Shown in pieces: positions 61,483 to 64,000 of a stretch of 64,000 nucleotides of DNA. Where the stretch lies: NCBI RefSeq assembly GCF_001638985.1, contig NW_017265134.1, positions 1,116,001 through 1,180,000 on the forward strand. Reading direction: 5' to 3'. The position numbers were made by a program, and so were the translations under genes. Positions within the stretch are counted from its first letter, which is position 1. Every line of letters begins with the position of its first letter. This DNA comes from Phycomyces blakesleeanus NRRL 1555(-). Taxonomy: Eukaryota > Mucoromycota > Mucoromycetes > Mucorales > Phycomycetaceae. Below the pieces are notes generated by a model, which did no database searches, was not told the origin of the DNA, and was given only the letters and a program-made list of their open reading frames with translations.

Positions 61483-63962
61483 ATGGGCAACTCATTAACA
61501 ACACCCGTTTCATCTAATCCCATCGTACCCGCAGAATCTAAACGAGACCAGACGAATACGCATTCTTTCCTCTACACAAAAACACGCTTCAAAAACCATG
61601 AATCGACTATTAATATACCTGTCCTTGGTAAAGTTTATCGTCAGACGAATATTGCCCGAAATAGTAGACAATCGAAACAGCCCGAAAAAATCATGGATAT
61701 AGGCAAACCAACCCAATTTGAGCATGGAATTCACGTAGAATACGACAAAGAACATGGTGTTTACATGGTGTGTTTCCGCGAACGTTTAATTTAATATGTA
61801 GATATAGCTTATTATTTTTGCTATTATTATCTTAAAGATTATAATATAATGATAATACTAATATAATTGATCGGTTAACCAATTGATTGAACTTTCTTAG
61901 GGTTTACCGGATGTGTGGCAGTTTACACTACCGAGCGACGATATTCTCGATACAGAGTTCATTAACCCTAATCTTGTACCTTCCCCGCCTTATTCTCGAG
62001 GTAGGTTTCAAAAGTGGAAAATCCAAAATTTATTATTCTTATTAATAGTTACAAACAATCACTTATTTATTTATCTAAATTAATAACCTAAATAATTGTT
62101 GTACTTGTCTTGTCTGACCTGCATTTTCCAATTATATATATATATAATTCTTAGCTATACAAACTCGCGCACAGTCCATCACAGCCGGAGTTGGTTCACC
62201 TTACAACGTATGCCATTCGGTTCATATACAAGAAAGCAAAATCGGCTCTGGTTTGACTGGCGTTCCAGAAGAGTGGGAAAAAATCATAGAGTCCAATATC
62301 ACCATTCCAGAAACCACAACAAGTTCAACCACATCCGACAGTTCCACGTTCGTTTGTACATCTGGCACCCTTGCACAAAAACCATCGACATTTAAATCTC
62401 CCCGAACTCATCATTACATTGACTCTCGTAACACCCTCACAGGGCACGAAATCCCACTCACTACCCGAACAAATCCCCCCCTGCGTCTATCAGCAGTAGC
62501 AGAATCACGTAATTCCCCCCTTCCATCCACACCTACCTCTTCTTCTATATCTACCTTTACTTCTACCTTTAATTCTACATCTACATCTACATCTACATCT
62601 ACTTCTTCATATTCTTTTACCACAAATTCTTCCTTCTCGGCTCAATCTAAAGAATGCCCCGATAGCCATTCGCAGCCTTGTAAGTTTATTGATCTGACAG
62701 AGTTGAATGATTCTAACTATAGACTTTCTATTATTGTCCTTATCGCCACTTTAGATACCCAAGCCGCCACACCAAAAACTCTATACAAAACAAATAAAAA
62801 GCCTGTACTTGACTCTGGGTATATTGGTAAGTCAATATGATTGGTTTCCGGTTACCATTCCGTCAATTAAACCTCTCTTTCTCTCTATACATATGTAAAC
62901 TATCAATCTAGACGATCTTGTTGACCCTACTGATCCAACTCGAATTTACAATGAGTTTAATTTGATTGCCCAAGGAGAATCGGGTCAATTGTACTCGGCC
63001 AAATGTATTCACACAAATCAAACTGTAAGTTGTTTCTTTTATTTTATTTTTATTACTATAAGTACATATGTCTATATAACAAATCAGAAAACAATCCATT
63101 ATTCTTATCATTTTTTTTTATTATATAATTAGGTGGCTGTTAAAAAGATCCCTATTACATCTATAGAAAAACTAAGCAAAATCAGGAACGAGTTGGTCAC
63201 TATGAAATCAAGTCGTCATCCAAATGTAGTCGAATATATTGCCACCTACCGAACACAAAATGAAGTCTGGGTAAGTTGAATTTAGAACTTGCCTATTACA
63301 GGCACAAGGATAAAGAAATGTATATATATGTAAAAAGAGAGAGGAAATTCATTGTCTCTATCAGGTTGTTATGGAATGTATGGATATTGCCTTGTCCGAC
63401 ATCCTGTCTACAAAATCATGTGAAGGAAAACCGTGCCTGAGAGAGGATCAGATCGGACGCGTTGCTAGAGAACTCTTACGTGCCCTATGCCGTATCCATC
63501 GACTGGGACGAGTGCATCGTGATATTCGGAGTGACAATGTGCTGTTAAATATGCGTGGCGAGGTTAAAATAGGTAACTAAGCATGCTCAATATAAGACAC
63601 GGAAAAGGCGGATCGGAAGAGCGGGAGAAGAGCAGTGGTATTAACCCATTTTCATTTAATTTTTTCTCTCTCTTGTAAATGTCTACTTGTAGCTGACTTT
63701 GGCCACTGTGCTCAATTGACTCAGAATTCACCACATCGAAACTCGGTTGTCGGCACACCGTACTGGATGGTACGTATACAAATTGTCGTAATCTATCCGC
63801 CCAAACAGATTAATTAAAGAAAAAAGCATATAAATTTTACAGGCACCAGAAGTTATCAAGGGCCAGAATTATGCTTACAAGGCTGACATTTGGAGCCTTG
63901 GTATTGTACTGATGGAAATGGCACAGGGCAACCCACCTTATGTCGATTCCCCGCCTCTTCGT
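61483..63962 (+). CDS. p21-activated (PAK/STE20) protein kinase, 5' part
   Basis: Exons 61483..61767, 61901..62000, 62155..62679, 62755..62826, 62912..63024, 63133..63270, 63365..63572, 63693..63769, 63843..63962; 546 codons, running past the window edge (last donor GTAAGT at 63963). A CRIB motif ([12 protein letters not shown], 73-84, then GLPDVWQ) and [11 protein letters not shown] form a Cdc42/Rac-binding, autoinhibitory region. A Ser/Thr-rich linker follows. The kinase domain has P-loop [17 protein letters not shown] (Lys369), [11 protein letters not shown] (Asp464), ADFGHCAQL and VGTPYWMAPEV. It should act downstream of Cdc42 in polarity or stress signalling. Oddities: Arg instead of Lys in the catalytic loop HRD(L/I)K, and Ser at the usual activation-loop Thr. 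MGN at the start fits N-myristoylation. There is no PH domain, unlike Cla4. Confidence 0.93.
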
Positions 63963-64000
63963 GTAAGTTGTATAGAGATTATGAATTCAAGAATGATATT

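Noticed and set aside
1..64000. tRNA, rRNA or snRNA genes
   Set aside because: I scanned for T-arm GTTCGAATCC-like boxes and paired A boxes and found no convincing cloverleaf; a covariance-model scan would be needed to be sure.

Overview
This is a eukaryotic, most likely fungal, nuclear window. The coding exons have balanced base composition and are cut by many short introns (46 to about 110 nt, GT..AG, with a CTAAC/CTGAC-like stretch before the acceptor). They sit in very AT-rich spacers full of (AT)n runs and homopolymers. The gene set (alternative oxidase, pICln, eL28, PAN3, a PGAP1/BST1-type deacylase, an F-BAR RhoGAP, a DH-BAR-SH3 RhoGEF, a PAK kinase) and decayed Fanzor-type ORFs fit an early-diverging filamentous fungus such as Mucoromycota. 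That placement is inference. All gene models below were built by hand from splice sites and reading phase; each complete model sums to a multiple of three.

Layout. 1-9 kb: a small unrecognised protein, the 13-exon clathrin heavy chain (minus), and divergent from it a UPF0642/YBL028C-like nucleolar protein and then pICln. 9-18 kb: an F-BAR RhoGAP and a PH-domain protein, surrounded by MITEs and a Fanzor C-terminal relic. 18-35 kb: a gene-poor, transposon-rich tract whose only intact gene is eIF5A. It holds a second, well-supported Fanzor relic, a broken retroelement-like ORF, a probable Fanzor N-terminal relic and a Tc1/mariner element with perfect inverted repeats but a dead transposase. 35-48 kb: a cytochrome P450 tail-to-tail with a RhoGEF, then mitochondrial alternative oxidase and a MYND zinc-finger protein. 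51-64 kb: BST1, ribosomal protein eL28, PAN3 and the 5' part of a PAK kinase that runs off the right edge.

How the genes relate. There is no operon logic, but several genes share themes. RhoGAP, RhoGEF, PH protein and PAK belong to Rho/Cdc42 polarity signalling. Clathrin and BST1 belong to membrane traffic and GPI-anchor quality control. UPF0642, eIF5A, eL28, PAN3 and pICln belong to ribosome, translation and mRNA metabolism. The most noteworthy observations are at least two degenerate eukaryotic TnpB-like (Fanzor) nucleases, four GC-AG introns confined to two genes, a 5-nt microexon in the RhoGEF, unusual catalytic-loop and activation-loop residues in the PAK, and a shared CCAAT/CTACGTCA promoter arrangement.
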